Source: Salipiger abyssi (GTDB lineage: Bacteria; Pseudomonadota; Alphaproteobacteria; Rhodobacterales; Rhodobacteraceae). From it: a stretch of DNA of 64,000 nucleotides. This document shows positions 52,550 through 61,463 of this stretch, in pieces. Made by a program: the position numbers and the translations under genes. Position 1 is the stretch's first letter. Every line of letters begins with the position of its first letter. The stretch spans positions 62,001 to 126,000 of the forward strand of contig NZ_JAEKIS010000005.1 in the NCBI RefSeq assembly GCF_017311415.1. The letters are read 5' to 3'. The notes beneath the pieces were generated by a model, which was given only the letters and a program-made list of their open reading frames with translations, was not told the origin of the DNA and did no database searches.

Positions 52550-52849
52550 GGCCGTGCGGGCGGAACGGAAAAGCGCATGACCTCATGGGAGGCCGCTTTG
52601 ACCTCCAGGTCAATGCTTGGGCGACACCGGCGGGCAAAACCGGATGACTGAGGGCGGCCACTGCCTCGCCCGTGTCCGATGTGAGAGGTCAGGCGGGACG
52701 GGCTTTGCGGGGATAGCGCGGAGCCTGATGATTTACGGGAGATTGAAAGCGGTGGTTTGCTCGGATGCCGCGAAAGCAGGAGTGAGCCCTTATTTCCAGC
52801 TAATGCGCATGCAGCGTCTCGCGAGCACAGCGAACCTGCGACGGTAATC
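52550..52849. other. Gene-free flank left of the insertion sequence
   Basis: No convincing coding sequence. The part next to the M24 gene should hold its promoter. The last 80 bp (with GCAGCGTCTCGCGAGCACAG) look like a remnant rather than an intact gene. The open frames here lack coherent codon use and domain similarity. Confidence 0.5.
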
Positions 52850-54392
52850 GGCCGATTCCGTGGAAAAAGTCCCGCTCGCGACCGCAGCAATGATCCACTT
52901 GAAACGGCCGTGAGTGCCTTTGTTGTCAGGCTTTCCGCGGTTGCTGCGGTGCGGGAAAGACCTTGGCCAGCTTGCGGAGGTTCTGGGCGGTGGCAGCGAG
53001 GAGGAATTCGTCGTTTGCGCCGCATGGACCCCGCAATCGGAGCCGTCCCATGCCGAGTATGCGCTTGAGGTGTGCAAAGAGCATCTCGACCTTCTTCCGT
53101 AGCCTCATCGAGATCACGTATTGGTCGGTCTTCGCGATGTCACGGGCCACTTGCCGGGCGTCTTCGTTTTCCTCGCGGGTGATGGATCGGAAGTCCATGT
53201 TGGGGCAGCAACGCGCCTTGGAAGGACAGGCCTGGCAGGTGTGCTTCAGGCAGCGGTATTTGGCCGTCCCTTTGCCGGTCGGCCCCCGATTGGGATCGGA
53301 GTAGTTCCGGCGGAACTGCTTCAGCGCGTGTCCCTCGGGGCAGATGTATTGATCGTTCTTGGCGTCCCACTCGAAGTCCACCCGGCTCCAGGTGCCGTCG
53401 GTGCGCGCGGACTTGTCGAAGACAGGGATGTGCGGCGCGATCTTACGGTCGACCAGCCAGCCCAGCATCGGCCCGGTGCCGTAGGCCGTGTCCGCGATCA
53501 GCCGTTCAGGATGCAGGTCGAACTTGGCCCTCACGCGATCCAGCATGGTCTTGGTCGAGCCGACCTCGGCCTGCCGTATCGACCGCGTCGCCTCAACATC
53601 GACGATCACGCCGTGATCGGTGTCGATCAGATAGTTGTCGGAATAGCTGAAGAAGGCCGGGCCCTTGCGCGCTGCCGTCCATTGGCTCGCCGGATCGGAA
53701 TGCGACGTGAACTTGGGCTGCACTGCGCTGGCGGCACCAAACGCGGTCTCATCCAGAGTGTCGAGATACTCGCGCACCGCGCGGGGAGCATCGGCTGGAT
53801 CAATCTTCGCGACATCCCAGTCCTCCTTCGGCGTCGAGTTCTGTTTGTTCGCGTCCGCCTCAATCAGGCTGGCGTCCACCGCCATGCGCTGACCGCTGAC
53901 CAAGCCCTCCTCGATGCACCGCGCGACGGTCGTCTCGAACAGGTGGCGTAGCAGTTCGCTGTCACGAAACCGGCCGTGCCTATTCTTCGAAAACGTAGAA
54001 TGGTCAGGGATGCGGTCGCTCAGATCGAGCCGGCAGAACCAGCGATACGCGAGGTTCAGATGCACTTCTTCGCAAAGTCGCCGTTCCGACCGAATGCCGA
54101 AGCAATACCCCACCAACAGCATGCGGATCAGCAGCTCCGGATCGACCGACGGGCGGCCGGTATGGCTGTAGAAGTTGGCGAGATGGGTGCGGATGCCTGA
54201 GAGGTCGACGAACCGATCAATAGAGCGGAGCAAGTGGTTCTGCGGGACGTGATCCTCCAGCGAGAACTCGTAGAAGAGCTCCGGTTGCGCCTCCTGCCGT
54301 CGTCCCATCATTGCAGATCCTCCAACCCTCTGGAGGAATTGAATCAGCCAGATGTGCCTCGATCAAGCACGAGTTTTTCAACGGAATAGGCC
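52850..54392 (-). mobile_element. IS1182-family insertion sequence
   Basis: An element of about 1.54 kb bounded by imperfect inverted repeats of about 28 bp. The left end is GGCCGATTCCGTGGAAAAAG (52850 on); the right end, read inward, is GGCCTATTCCGTTGAAAAAC (from 54392). It contains one transposase gene on the minus strand. No obvious target duplication was found at these boundaries, so the exact ends could be off by a few bases. Confidence 0.75.
52926..54311 (-). CDS. IS1182 family transposase
   Basis: A 461-residue DDE transposase. It has the N-terminal DUF772 region (HVPQNHLLRSIDRFVDLSGIRTHLANFYSHTGRPSVDPELLIRMLLVGYCFGIRSERRL), VDASLIEADANK with the first catalytic Asp, LIADTAYGTGPMLGWL with the second, and a zinc-finger-like block CLKHTCQACPSKARCCPN before the C-terminal Glu region (RKKVEMLFAHLKRILGMGRLRLRG). 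It is full length with no frameshift, so it may be active. Confidence 0.93.
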   Translation of the reverse strand: MMGRRQEAQPELFYEFSLEDHVPQNHLLRSIDRFVDLSGIRTHLANFYSHTGRPSVDPELLIRMLLVGYCFGIRSERRLCEEVHLNLAYRWFCRLDLSDRIPDHSTFSKNRHGRFRDSELLRHLFETTVARCIEEGLVSGQRMAVDASLIEADANKQNSTPKEDWDVAKIDPADAPRAVREYLDTLDETAFGAASAVQPKFTSHSDPASQWTAARKGPAFFSYSDNYLIDTDHGVIVDVEATRSIRQAEVGSTKTMLDRVRAKFDLHPERLIADTAYGTGPMLGWLVDRKIAPHIPVFDKSARTDGTWSRVDFEWDAKNDQYICPEGHALKQFRRNYSDPNRGPTGKGTAKYRCLKHTCQACPSKARCCPNMDFRSITREENEDARQVARDIAKTDQYVISMRLRKKVEMLFAHLKRILGMGRLRLRGPCGANDEFLLAATAQNLRKLAKVFPAPQQPRKA

Positions 54393-54510
54393 CAAAGCGG
54401 ACATCGACCACAGGTGGGCGTGTCACAGTGTAGCTTATCTATGTGGACATTCGCCGCGAGTCTTGCGTTATCCCTTGGCTCGTCAGGTGAAGGAGTAGCC
54501 ACAATTCATC

Positions 54511-55359
54511 TCAAGGAGAGCTAAACTGAGCAAAATCCGCTCGATATGAACGCTGATCAGTTCGCGATAATTCCTGGGATCTGGATTCCACATATTCGAA
54601 AATAGGCTTTAGTCGAGCGTAAACGGATATATCAGCAATATAGTCCGGCCCACGTTCATGTAGAGGCAGGAATTGTTGTCTCAGCAGGTTTCCACCACAT
54701 TCCTCGCAAATCGTTTTTGCAATTGGGCTCAGGAAATTGAAGGTTTCTGTTATAAATGCTGCATCAATGTCGGCAGCATGGTCTGCGAGCAGCTCGTCGC
54801 CGATACGTGTGGCGTCATAGTGTATGATCATCCCAGCGTTGTGAGCTACCGAGTGCCTAAGCACCCAAAGCTTTTCCAATGTTTCCACTTCTCGAGCGCT
54901 GAAGGCATTCCTATTAAAGAGGCTACAGTATCTGGCATTTACCTGCGCGGGAGAATGCCATCCAAGCGTGGAGTGAACGAGAGTTGAACCAATTGTGGCC
55001 ATACCAGAGCGATTTGCTAAGACCCGATCCACATTAATTTCGAGCCACTTCTCTTTCTTAATTTTCTCATCAAGGAGGGTTGTAGCATCAACCGCCTTCG
55101 CCACAAAATCTTTCAAGAAATACTCAAATGAAGCCATGAGCTGACCAAACAACGCCAAGTGAATTCGGTGACGATGTTTAAGTGCAATTCCACCCCGAGC
55201 TGATTTCGCCAGCCTCTCGTCCGTAAAGTAACTGGCGGCCAACACTTGGCCGCGGCCTTGAGAGTAGAAAAATGAGCCAGGACTCTTCCGCCTTTTCCTT
55301 TCATCCCTTTCAACATCAACCGTATCGCGATTGCGACGAGATGGAATTGGAAAACTCAT
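54511..55359 (-). CDS. HEPN-like (RiboL-PSP-HEPN type) putative ribonuclease or toxin
   Basis: A 282-residue protein whose gene is visibly less GC-rich than its neighbours, a sign of transfer. The centre carries LEKLWVLRHSVAHNAGMI, with R168-x4-H173, the R-x4-6-H motif of HEPN ribonucleases. The preceding helices (LFGQLMASFEYFLKDFVAKAV) resemble the RiboL-PSP/MAE-28990-type HEPN group. A cysteine pair ICEECGG (C218, C221) follows. A weak GAGGACATTT ribosome site precedes the ATG at 55359. No antitoxin gene is adjacent; the IS element lies downstream. A role in phage defence or RNA cleavage is inferred from the motif only. Confidence 0.6.
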   Translation of the reverse strand: MSFPIPSRRNRDTVDVERDERKRRKSPGSFFYSQGRGQVLAASYFTDERLAKSARGGIALKHRHRIHLALFGQLMASFEYFLKDFVAKAVDATTLLDEKIKKEKWLEINVDRVLANRSGMATIGSTLVHSTLGWHSPAQVNARYCSLFNRNAFSAREVETLEKLWVLRHSVAHNAGMIIHYDATRIGDELLADHAADIDAAFITETFNFLSPIAKTICEECGGNLLRQQFLPLHERGPDYIADISVYARLKPIFEYVESRSQELSRTDQRSYRADFAQFSSP

Positions 55360-55650
55360 TGAAATGTCCTCAGGCGTATCTTCGATGATGTCCCAAAATT
55401 ACTATCAAAAGATGATTTTCCTTACAACAATCGAGGTCGGCTCGAGGCGGGCGTTGGTATGTGCCGCGGCGAAAGTCGACTTCCTGCCTTTCGCGCAAAA
55501 CGTCTCGTCTCTGCGGCAAAGATCAAGCGACTGCGGCGAACGGCAGGTTTCCCGCTCACCGGACCTTCATACCCGCCCAAGCCAATGCGAAACGGCTAGA
55601 AAATCCGCTGAGGAGCACCGAAGAAACACGATGCTCCGCCAGCACGCCCC
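55360..55650. other. Intergenic stretch between the HEPN-like gene and the GH13 gene
   Basis: 291 bp with no supported gene. The part near the HEPN-like gene is AT-rich and should contain its promoter. The part from about 55440 to 55600 (with GACTGCGGCGAACGGCAGG) resembles a decayed fragment. An open frame runs across it on the plus strand but lacks coding character. Confidence 0.5.
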
Positions 55651-58056
55651 TCAGTGCGGCTCACCCGCCAGCGGCGTCACGTCGATCCCGCGGGTGAAGA
55701 CCAGCCCCATGGAATCGCGCAGCACCAGCGGCCCGCCGATATAGTCCGGCCCGATCCCGGGGCTGCGGATCGTGAGGTGCCAGTCGTTGCGGCTGACGCT
55801 GTCGGGCAGCAGGTCGAGCGGGTCGATATCCTCGGTCTCGCCGCCCTCCATATGGCAGACGACAAAGACCTCGCCCCCCTCCGGCGCGTTGCGCAGCGCC
55901 ACAAAGACCGTGCGCCCCTCGATCGGTTCGAGATAGCGGAAATGATCGTCGTCGCGGAAATTCTGCCGCAGCCACGGGTTGTTGAGCCGGAACATGCGCA
56001 GCCGCCGCATGGCATTGGTCTGCGCCGGGTCGAGCTTCGACGTGGAATGCGAGACGTTGCAGTATTCGTGCATATCATCCATCCAGGCCCGCGCGATCTG
56101 TTTCAACGTGCCCACGGTGAAGGGGCGCGGCCCGGAAAGCGGCGGCTCGACCGCGTTCAGCAGCGTGGCGATGGTGTGCAGGTCGTAATCGGTCACCTCG
56201 ACCAGCGCCGGCAGGAATTCGAGAAAGCGCGCCAGATCCTCGCGGGTCTCGAAACCCAGCTCCTTGAGCCAGCGGAAGGCGCCGGGGATCGAATAGCTGT
56301 ATTCGTCCACCTGCCATTTCAGCGAGATCGCCTCCTCCGCCACGACCTTGACGCCGTATTTGTCGTCCTGATTGCGGATAAAGCCCCAGCTTGCCCGCGC
56401 GGTGGCGTTGAGGAAATCCATCGGCACGCCGGGCAGTGCCGCATAGGTCAGGATCGACACGGCGGGGTTGTCATAGGCCTTGTCGAGGATCTCCATCTTG
56501 GTGTCGCCGAGACGGGTGTTGATATTGAGCTTGGGGTTCACCTGCGTGCCCCGGCGCAGCGTGTCGTGATTGGCGGTGCCGGAAATCCAGTTGGAGCCGC
56601 GTTTCAGGATCTCCTGAAGGCGCCAGTATTTCGACAGCCAGAACGTGTAGATAAAGGGCGTGTTGTGGGCAAAGGTCAGCGGCCCCCACTGGAACACGTC
56701 CGGATCGGTCTCTTTCTGGCTCTCGATCACCGCGCGGTAGTCGGAGGAAAGCTCCCAGTCTTCCTGCGGCCAGGGGCGGCCGTCCTCGAAAACGAACCAC
56801 GGGTGATAATCGACGCCGGCGACGTTCTGCACGATATCCGACATCTCTTGCAGATATTCGTCGTCATGGCGCATCTCCTGTATAGAGACATCCCACCATT
56901 TGAAATCCTGCGCGCCATCGACGCGCACGCCGTCGGCTCCGAAATCCACCTTGCGGCGCTGCATCTCCAGCAGGATCGCGCGGACGAAGGGGTTATGGTA
57001 GTCGAGATTCTGGCCGTACATGTTCGGCCCGGCAAAGAAATGGCTGTTTAGCGCGCCGAGCCCCTGGTTGTCGGCGTGACCAAAGACAACGTCGAGCACC
57101 AGCATCTTGGGCCAGCGCGGGAAATTGTGCAGCACCGCCGCCAGATCGACCAGCTCGTCGGGCCGCGCGGTCTCCAGCAGCACCGGGTTCACCGTGGCCA
57201 TGCCCGAGATCACGATATCGTAGCCCCAGTTCGTCGTGTCCGGGCGCATCAGATGCGCGGTGACGCTTGTCTCATCGCTCTCGGTATCGGTCCAGAAATC
57301 CGGGCCGGCTTCGTAGACCGTGGTGGGCTCCACAGGCAGCAGTTGCACTGCGTCGTATCCGGCAAACAGCTCCTCGTCCGGTTCCAGCACCAGCCCGTTG
57401 GCCACCCGCGCGGCCAGCCGCTCGAACTGGCGGGTGAGCGAGGCCAGCGTGCCGCCCGGCGTGGCGGTGGGCACATGCACCTGCAAAATCGAGGTGGGTG
57501 GCGCGAATTTATGCGGCCCGTCCTTCTTCACCTGCTCGAAATAGCCCTTGTCCTGCCGCCGCGCCTGCATGGCGCCGACATCGTAGATCTCGGCGGGAGA
57601 GAACGCACCGAAGGGCAGCGAGGCGGCGAGCGGGTCGAGGATGCGGTGATAGACCCCTTCGTGATCGCGATAGGTCAGCGCGTAGAAATCGCCGATCCTG
57701 TCGCGGTCGCCGGAGATCAGCCCGGTGGCGGCGGCAAAGGTGAAGCCCTCGCAGCGCGCCACCGGCAGCAGCGCGCGGTCGAAGGTGACATCGGCCTGGC
57801 TCGCGATGAGGTCGAGCTCCTCGCGCGGGCGCAGGATTTCGAGGAACACGTCGCCATCGGCGATGCGCCAGTCGAGCAGTTCCGGCGTCCAGAACCCGAA
57901 CTCGACCCTGTCGCCCTCCACCAGCGCGCCCAGCCGCCGGGCGATCGCGCGCCCCGCGGCGAACCGGTCCGGGGCGGTGTTGAGCACCTCCTGGCACCAT
58001 GCGGCGCGGGCGGCGGCTGCGTCGGGGTCGCTGGCGATGGAGGGCATGTCTTTCAT
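55651..58056 (-). CDS. Large GH13 glycoside hydrolase, possibly glucosylglycerol hydrolase
   Basis: An 801-residue alpha-amylase-superfamily enzyme. Catalytic signatures: VDFGADGVRVDGAQDF (nucleophile Asp), the acid/base region HPWFVFEDGRPWPQED, and ISGTANHDTLRRG with the third acidic residue. The N-terminal 300 residues form a non-catalytic domain. VLDVVFGHADNQGLGALN replaces the usual first GH13 motif (DxVxNH). Length and the altered first motif fit the GghA-like group acting on the osmolyte glucosylglycerol, but other sugar substrates are possible. There is no signal peptide, so it is cytoplasmic. Confidence 0.7.
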   Translation of the reverse strand: MKDMPSIASDPDAAAARAAWCQEVLNTAPDRFAAGRAIARRLGALVEGDRVEFGFWTPELLDWRIADGDVFLEILRPREELDLIASQADVTFDRALLPVARCEGFTFAAATGLISGDRDRIGDFYALTYRDHEGVYHRILDPLAASLPFGAFSPAEIYDVGAMQARRQDKGYFEQVKKDGPHKFAPPTSILQVHVPTATPGGTLASLTRQFERLAARVANGLVLEPDEELFAGYDAVQLLPVEPTTVYEAGPDFWTDTESDETSVTAHLMRPDTTNWGYDIVISGMATVNPVLLETARPDELVDLAAVLHNFPRWPKMLVLDVVFGHADNQGLGALNSHFFAGPNMYGQNLDYHNPFVRAILLEMQRRKVDFGADGVRVDGAQDFKWWDVSIQEMRHDDEYLQEMSDIVQNVAGVDYHPWFVFEDGRPWPQEDWELSSDYRAVIESQKETDPDVFQWGPLTFAHNTPFIYTFWLSKYWRLQEILKRGSNWISGTANHDTLRRGTQVNPKLNINTRLGDTKMEILDKAYDNPAVSILTYAALPGVPMDFLNATARASWGFIRNQDDKYGVKVVAEEAISLKWQVDEYSYSIPGAFRWLKELGFETREDLARFLEFLPALVEVTDYDLHTIATLLNAVEPPLSGPRPFTVGTLKQIARAWMDDMHEYCNVSHSTSKLDPAQTNAMRRLRMFRLNNPWLRQNFRDDDHFRYLEPIEGRTVFVALRNAPEGGEVFVVCHMEGGETEDIDPLDLLPDSVSRNDWHLTIRSPGIGPDYIGGPLVLRDSMGLVFTRGIDVTPLAGEPH

Positions 58057-58280
58057 GTCGTCTCTGTCCTGTCGTTGCGCGAGGCACAGTGTGCGAAATG
58101 CACCTGCCGCCCCTGCGCGATGGCTTCGGATGTGAAGGAAGAGCGGCACGGCGCCAGATGCCCGCGCGCGGCGCCCGAAAGCGCAGGACGGACCTCTTCC
58201 TGCCGGAGCGGCGGGCGGAGAGCCGCAACCGCGCCGTGTTCAAGCAAGCAACCTAAAGCGATGCGGCGCGGCTTCAACGC

Positions 58281-58313
58281 AAAATCCCCCGATCCGGCGG
58301 GAACGGGGGGATT
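58281..58313 (-). terminator. Putative terminator of the HCCA isomerase gene; rest of the gap empty
   Basis: On the minus strand: AATCCCCC...GGGGGATT stem followed by TT, about 57 nt after the isomerase stop. The T run is short, so it is a moderate candidate. The remaining 58057-58369 shows no gene and should hold the GH13 promoter. Confidence 0.45.
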
Positions 58314-58369
58314 GGTCGTCAGGCTGCCTGTCTGTGGGGCAATGGATAACGTAAGACCGATCTGTGCCC

Positions 58370-58975
58370 TCAGGCGGCGGCCTTCATCAGCGTTTCGCGC
58401 ATGAAGTCGATGCGGTCCTGCCCCCAGAAACGTTCGCCCTCGATCACATAGGTGGGCGAGCCGAACACGCCTGCCGCGATGGCGCGCTGGGTGACCGCGT
58501 CGGCCTCGTCGCGGATCTCTTCGCTTTCGGCCACATGCAGCAGCTCGAAGGCGGGCATGTCGATCTGGCGCAGCGCCTCGCCGAGATCACCGGGATCGGC
58601 GATGTTGCGGCCCTCGGCCCAGACGCCGCGCAGGCAGGCCATGCTGATCGCGTCCTGATCGAGCCCCAGCCGACCGGCGGCGAGGATCACACGACCGGCG
58701 AGACGCGGGCAGGTCGGGTAATGGGTCGGCACTTTCGCCATGCGCAGCCCGCGCAGCCGCGCCCAGCGGGCCTGATCCTCGATACGGTAGCTGCGCCGCA
58801 CCTCGGACTGGTCGAAGGGCGCGACGGTCTCGGCGGCCTCATAGACCTGATGCGGGATGATCGGCAGGAACCGCACATGCGCGCCAGTCTCGCGCGCCAG
58901 CGCCATCAGGGCCTGATGCCCCAGATAGGCGTATCCCGACACTGGCGAAAAGTAATACTCGATGACCTTGCTCAT
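58370..58975 (-). CDS. 2-hydroxychromene-2-carboxylate isomerase family protein (DsbA/kappa-GST fold)
   Basis: A 201-residue thioredoxin-like protein. The N-terminal IEYYFSPVSGYAYLGHQAL has the Ser that replaces the DsbA cysteine in HCCA isomerases. The C-terminal GVFGSPTYVIEGERFWGQDRIDFMRETL is diagnostic. Such enzymes use glutathione in aromatic ring degradation or in general glutathione chemistry. No aromatic degradation genes are nearby. ATG 58975 is chosen over an upstream in-frame codon because it gives the family start MSKVIEYYF. Confidence 0.88.
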   Translation of the reverse strand: MSKVIEYYFSPVSGYAYLGHQALMALARETGAHVRFLPIIPHQVYEAAETVAPFDQSEVRRSYRIEDQARWARLRGLRMAKVPTHYPTCPRLAGRVILAAGRLGLDQDAISMACLRGVWAEGRNIADPGDLGEALRQIDMPAFELLHVAESEEIRDEADAVTQRAIAAGVFGSPTYVIEGERFWGQDRIDFMRETLMKAAA

Positions 58976-59357
58976 GGCAGCCCCCAGGCACAGCGTTTCC
59001 GTGGCGGTCCTCCTCGGCGGCCCCGGCTCCTCGGAGCCCCGAACCGGATCGTTGATATCAGTCGGCGCGCGATGCGCTTGGCTTGTCAACAAATGGGCAG
59101 GGCCGTGTGTTCCGTGCAGATCCTGTGCCGGAGGTTTCGGCAGAAAGATCTCTCCGGACAGGCGAACGCCCGGTTTTCAGGCAAATTTGAATCGAAACCG
59201 GCTGCGCCCCGCCCCGCCCTGCCAAGATTTCGCCCCACCCTGAAACGCCGCCGCGTCGCGGGCGCTCTGCAATATGCTGCGGCACGGGCAAGCAGAGGGT
59301 GCCCCTGTCCTGCCGCATCCCGCTTGATCACCGCCCACGCCCGGGGCATGAGAAAGC
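58976..59357. other. Divergent intergenic region, 382 bp
   Basis: Separates the HCCA isomerase gene (minus) from the membrane protein gene (plus), so both promoters should be here. No gene, clear repeat or recognisable operator was seen. Confidence 0.4.
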
Positions 59358-60827
59358 ATGAAGCTTGTTTTCACCGCGCTTTACGGTTTTTGCCTGATCC
59401 TGTTCTGGCTGGATCGCAATCGGAACTCCGCCGTACGCCGGATCATCAACGAGGCGAATGCGGCGCTTCTCCGCCTGCTCGAAAACGTCTTCCGCAAAGG
59501 GCTGTTCCTCGTGTCGGAGCAGAGGTCGTGGGCGGCGGTGCGGGCGCTGTTCGGCAGCTTTCTCCGCCCCGGGCGGCAGCTCCGCCGGGCGGCGCTCTGG
59601 AGCCTGGCATTCCTCGTCCTCTCGATCTCGGGATTCGAGCTGAACGCGCATCTGCTGCGCAATCAGCCGGTGCCGCAGACCGATCACCTGACAAGCACGG
59701 TCAGGGTGATCCGCGATTTCGCAAGCGCGAGGAACTGCCTTGTCGTGACCGGGAACGTGCCACTCTGTAGGGAGGCCGGCTTTCTCATCCTTGATACCGC
59801 CTCTCTCACAGCCAATCTGCAATCCATGGGACCTTACTGGTCCAGCGACATGGATTTCAGCACCGGCGACACCGACGATCTCGAAACCTCGATCTTTCTT
59901 CTGGGCCTGGGGGAAGAGATAGCGCGGACACATCTGTCGCTTGTTCTGGCGGAGGGGGACGCCTATCTCGGCCTGAGTTCCGAACTTTCGACCTCCATCT
60001 TAAAGAGATCCGGCTGGTTCACCTCGGCCTTCTATGCCACGGTCCTGCTGCCAAGCCTCTATCTTTCCTGCCTCATCACCACCGCGCTGATCTACTTTTC
60101 CAAGGAGATCCGGCTCGACAGGGATATCTACCGCGGCGGTATCATCCTCGGTTCGGCACTTCTGGATTTCGCCTTTTGCGTCGTGCTGTTCTTTGTCGTG
60201 ACCGCCATCATCTATTTTCTGGGTCCGATCCTGACCCATCTCACCGAGCGGCTTTACGAAAGCTACCTGTTCCCTGAAAACCTGCGGCCGCAGTTCACCC
60301 ATTACGTGAAAGATGTTTTCGCTCCGCGCGTTCTCGACTATTACGCTCAGCACGGCACCGCTCTCGCCGACCCATGGCGTACGCTTTTCAACGCGCTGGA
60401 CGAGGGCCTTTCTGCGAACGCATCAGATGCCGTCGTAAATGCCCCGCAGGCACGCTCGCTCTTTGGCGACATGACGCTGTCGACCACCCCGATCTCCGCC
60501 ACCCTTTCGATGCAACCGACCTTTTTCAAAACACTGGTCGCGACGGGCGGCCTGGTGATTTCGGACGCAGCCACGATCCTGCGCGGATTCTGGAGCTATA
60601 TTCCAATATATTCGGCAATCCGGAACTGGATGATCCTGATCACGCTGCTGCCGCTTCTCCTGCATATCGCGATCGTCGCGGCGAACCTCTTTTACGCCGC
60701 TGCGATGCTGTTCGTCACACGGCCCCTGATCGAGCTGACGCGCGTCGCCTCGGAAACCAGCGCGACAAAGTTCTATGGCGGCGCGCTGGCCTTTACCCTG
60801 GGCGTGCTGGGGATCTGGATACTGTAG
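59358..60827 (+). CDS. Unrecognised multi-spanning membrane protein
   Basis: A 489-residue protein with about seven hydrophobic segments: residues 1-18, 75-95, 220-240, 260-285, 405-425, 430-455 and 470-489. A soluble region with two cysteines (NCLVVTGNVPLC) lies between the second and third, and another polar domain (about 300-400, ending in a Thr/Ser-rich stretch) before the last three. The base composition is lower in GC than that of the neighbours, suggesting transfer. No family or motif was recognised. It is a single gene with ATG at 59358 after a GAGAAAG site. Confidence 0.75.
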   Translation: MKLVFTALYGFCLILFWLDRNRNSAVRRIINEANAALLRLLENVFRKGLFLVSEQRSWAAVRALFGSFLRPGRQLRRAALWSLAFLVLSISGFELNAHLLRNQPVPQTDHLTSTVRVIRDFASARNCLVVTGNVPLCREAGFLILDTASLTANLQSMGPYWSSDMDFSTGDTDDLETSIFLLGLGEEIARTHLSLVLAEGDAYLGLSSELSTSILKRSGWFTSAFYATVLLPSLYLSCLITTALIYFSKEIRLDRDIYRGGIILGSALLDFAFCVVLFFVVTAIIYFLGPILTHLTERLYESYLFPENLRPQFTHYVKDVFAPRVLDYYAQHGTALADPWRTLFNALDEGLSANASDAVVNAPQARSLFGDMTLSTTPISATLSMQPTFFKTLVATGGLVISDAATILRGFWSYIPIYSAIRNWMILITLLPLLLHIAIVAANLFYAAAMLFVTRPLIELTRVASETSATKFYGGALAFTLGVLGIWIL

Positions 60828-60875
60828 CGCTCCCGGCCCTTCCGCCCGCCCCCTCTGCCCGTGTATCCTGTGACC

Positions 60876-61463
60876 ATGTCCGCGAATCTGTCCCAGTGCT
60901 TTCCCCTGCGCCGGTCCCGCGTCCACGAGGTCTGCGGCCCCGGCGCCACGAGCTTTGCCGCGATCCTCGCCGCGCGCGGGACGGGGCCGGTGCTCTGGGT
61001 GCGGCAGGGCTGGGATCATCAGGCGCTGCACCCTCTGGGGCTGGCGCGGGTCTTCGATCCGGCGCGGCTGCTCGTCGCGCAGGCGCCCGGCCAGGTCGAT
61101 GCGCTGGCGGTCAGCGAAGAGGCGCTGCGCGACGGCGCCGTGCCGCTGGTGGTGACCGAGATCGTCCAGCCGCTCGACCTGCGGCAGGGCCGGCGGCTGC
61201 AACTGGCCGCCAAGGCGGGCGCCACGACGGGGCTCTGCCTGATCCCCGAGGGTATGGGCAGCAACGCCACCGAGACCCGCTGGCACGCCGCGCCCCGGCT
61301 GGCGGCAGAGGGCGAGGACTCGACAGCGCTGCGCTGGGAAATTATAAAGAACAAATCGGGAACACTTGGGGCCTGGGATGTTCGATGGGATGACACGGCG
61401 CATCGTCTGCATGTGGTTCCCCCGGCTGGCGAGCGACCGGGCTCTGCGCGCGCGCCCGGTTGA
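60876..61463 (+). CDS. imuA: Mutasome protein ImuA
   Basis: A 195-residue RecA/SulA-like protein. The family-type start VHEVCGPGATSFAAILAARGTGPVLWVRQGW is followed by LHPLGLARVFDPARLLVAQAPGQVDALAVSEEALRDGAVPLVVTEI. With ImuB and DnaE2 it forms the damage-inducible mutagenic translesion complex of alphaproteobacteria. It overlaps imuB by 86 nt if that gene starts at 61378. No clear GTTC-N7-GTTC LexA box is seen directly upstream. Confidence 0.88.
   Translation: MSANLSQCFPLRRSRVHEVCGPGATSFAAILAARGTGPVLWVRQGWDHQALHPLGLARVFDPARLLVAQAPGQVDALAVSEEALRDGAVPLVVTEIVQPLDLRQGRRLQLAAKAGATTGLCLIPEGMGSNATETRWHAAPRLAAEGEDSTALRWEIIKNKSGTLGAWDVRWDDTAHRLHVVPPAGERPGSARAPG

Noticed and set aside
52546-53025. 159-codon minus-strand open frame left of the insertion sequence
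   Set aside because: It crosses the insertion sequence boundary into transposase sequence and has no recognisable domain.
55331-55744. 137-codon plus-strand open frame at the edge of the accessory patch
   Set aside because: It overlaps the start of the HEPN-like gene and the end of the GH13 gene, and lacks a ribosome site and coherent codon use; parts look like a decayed fragment.
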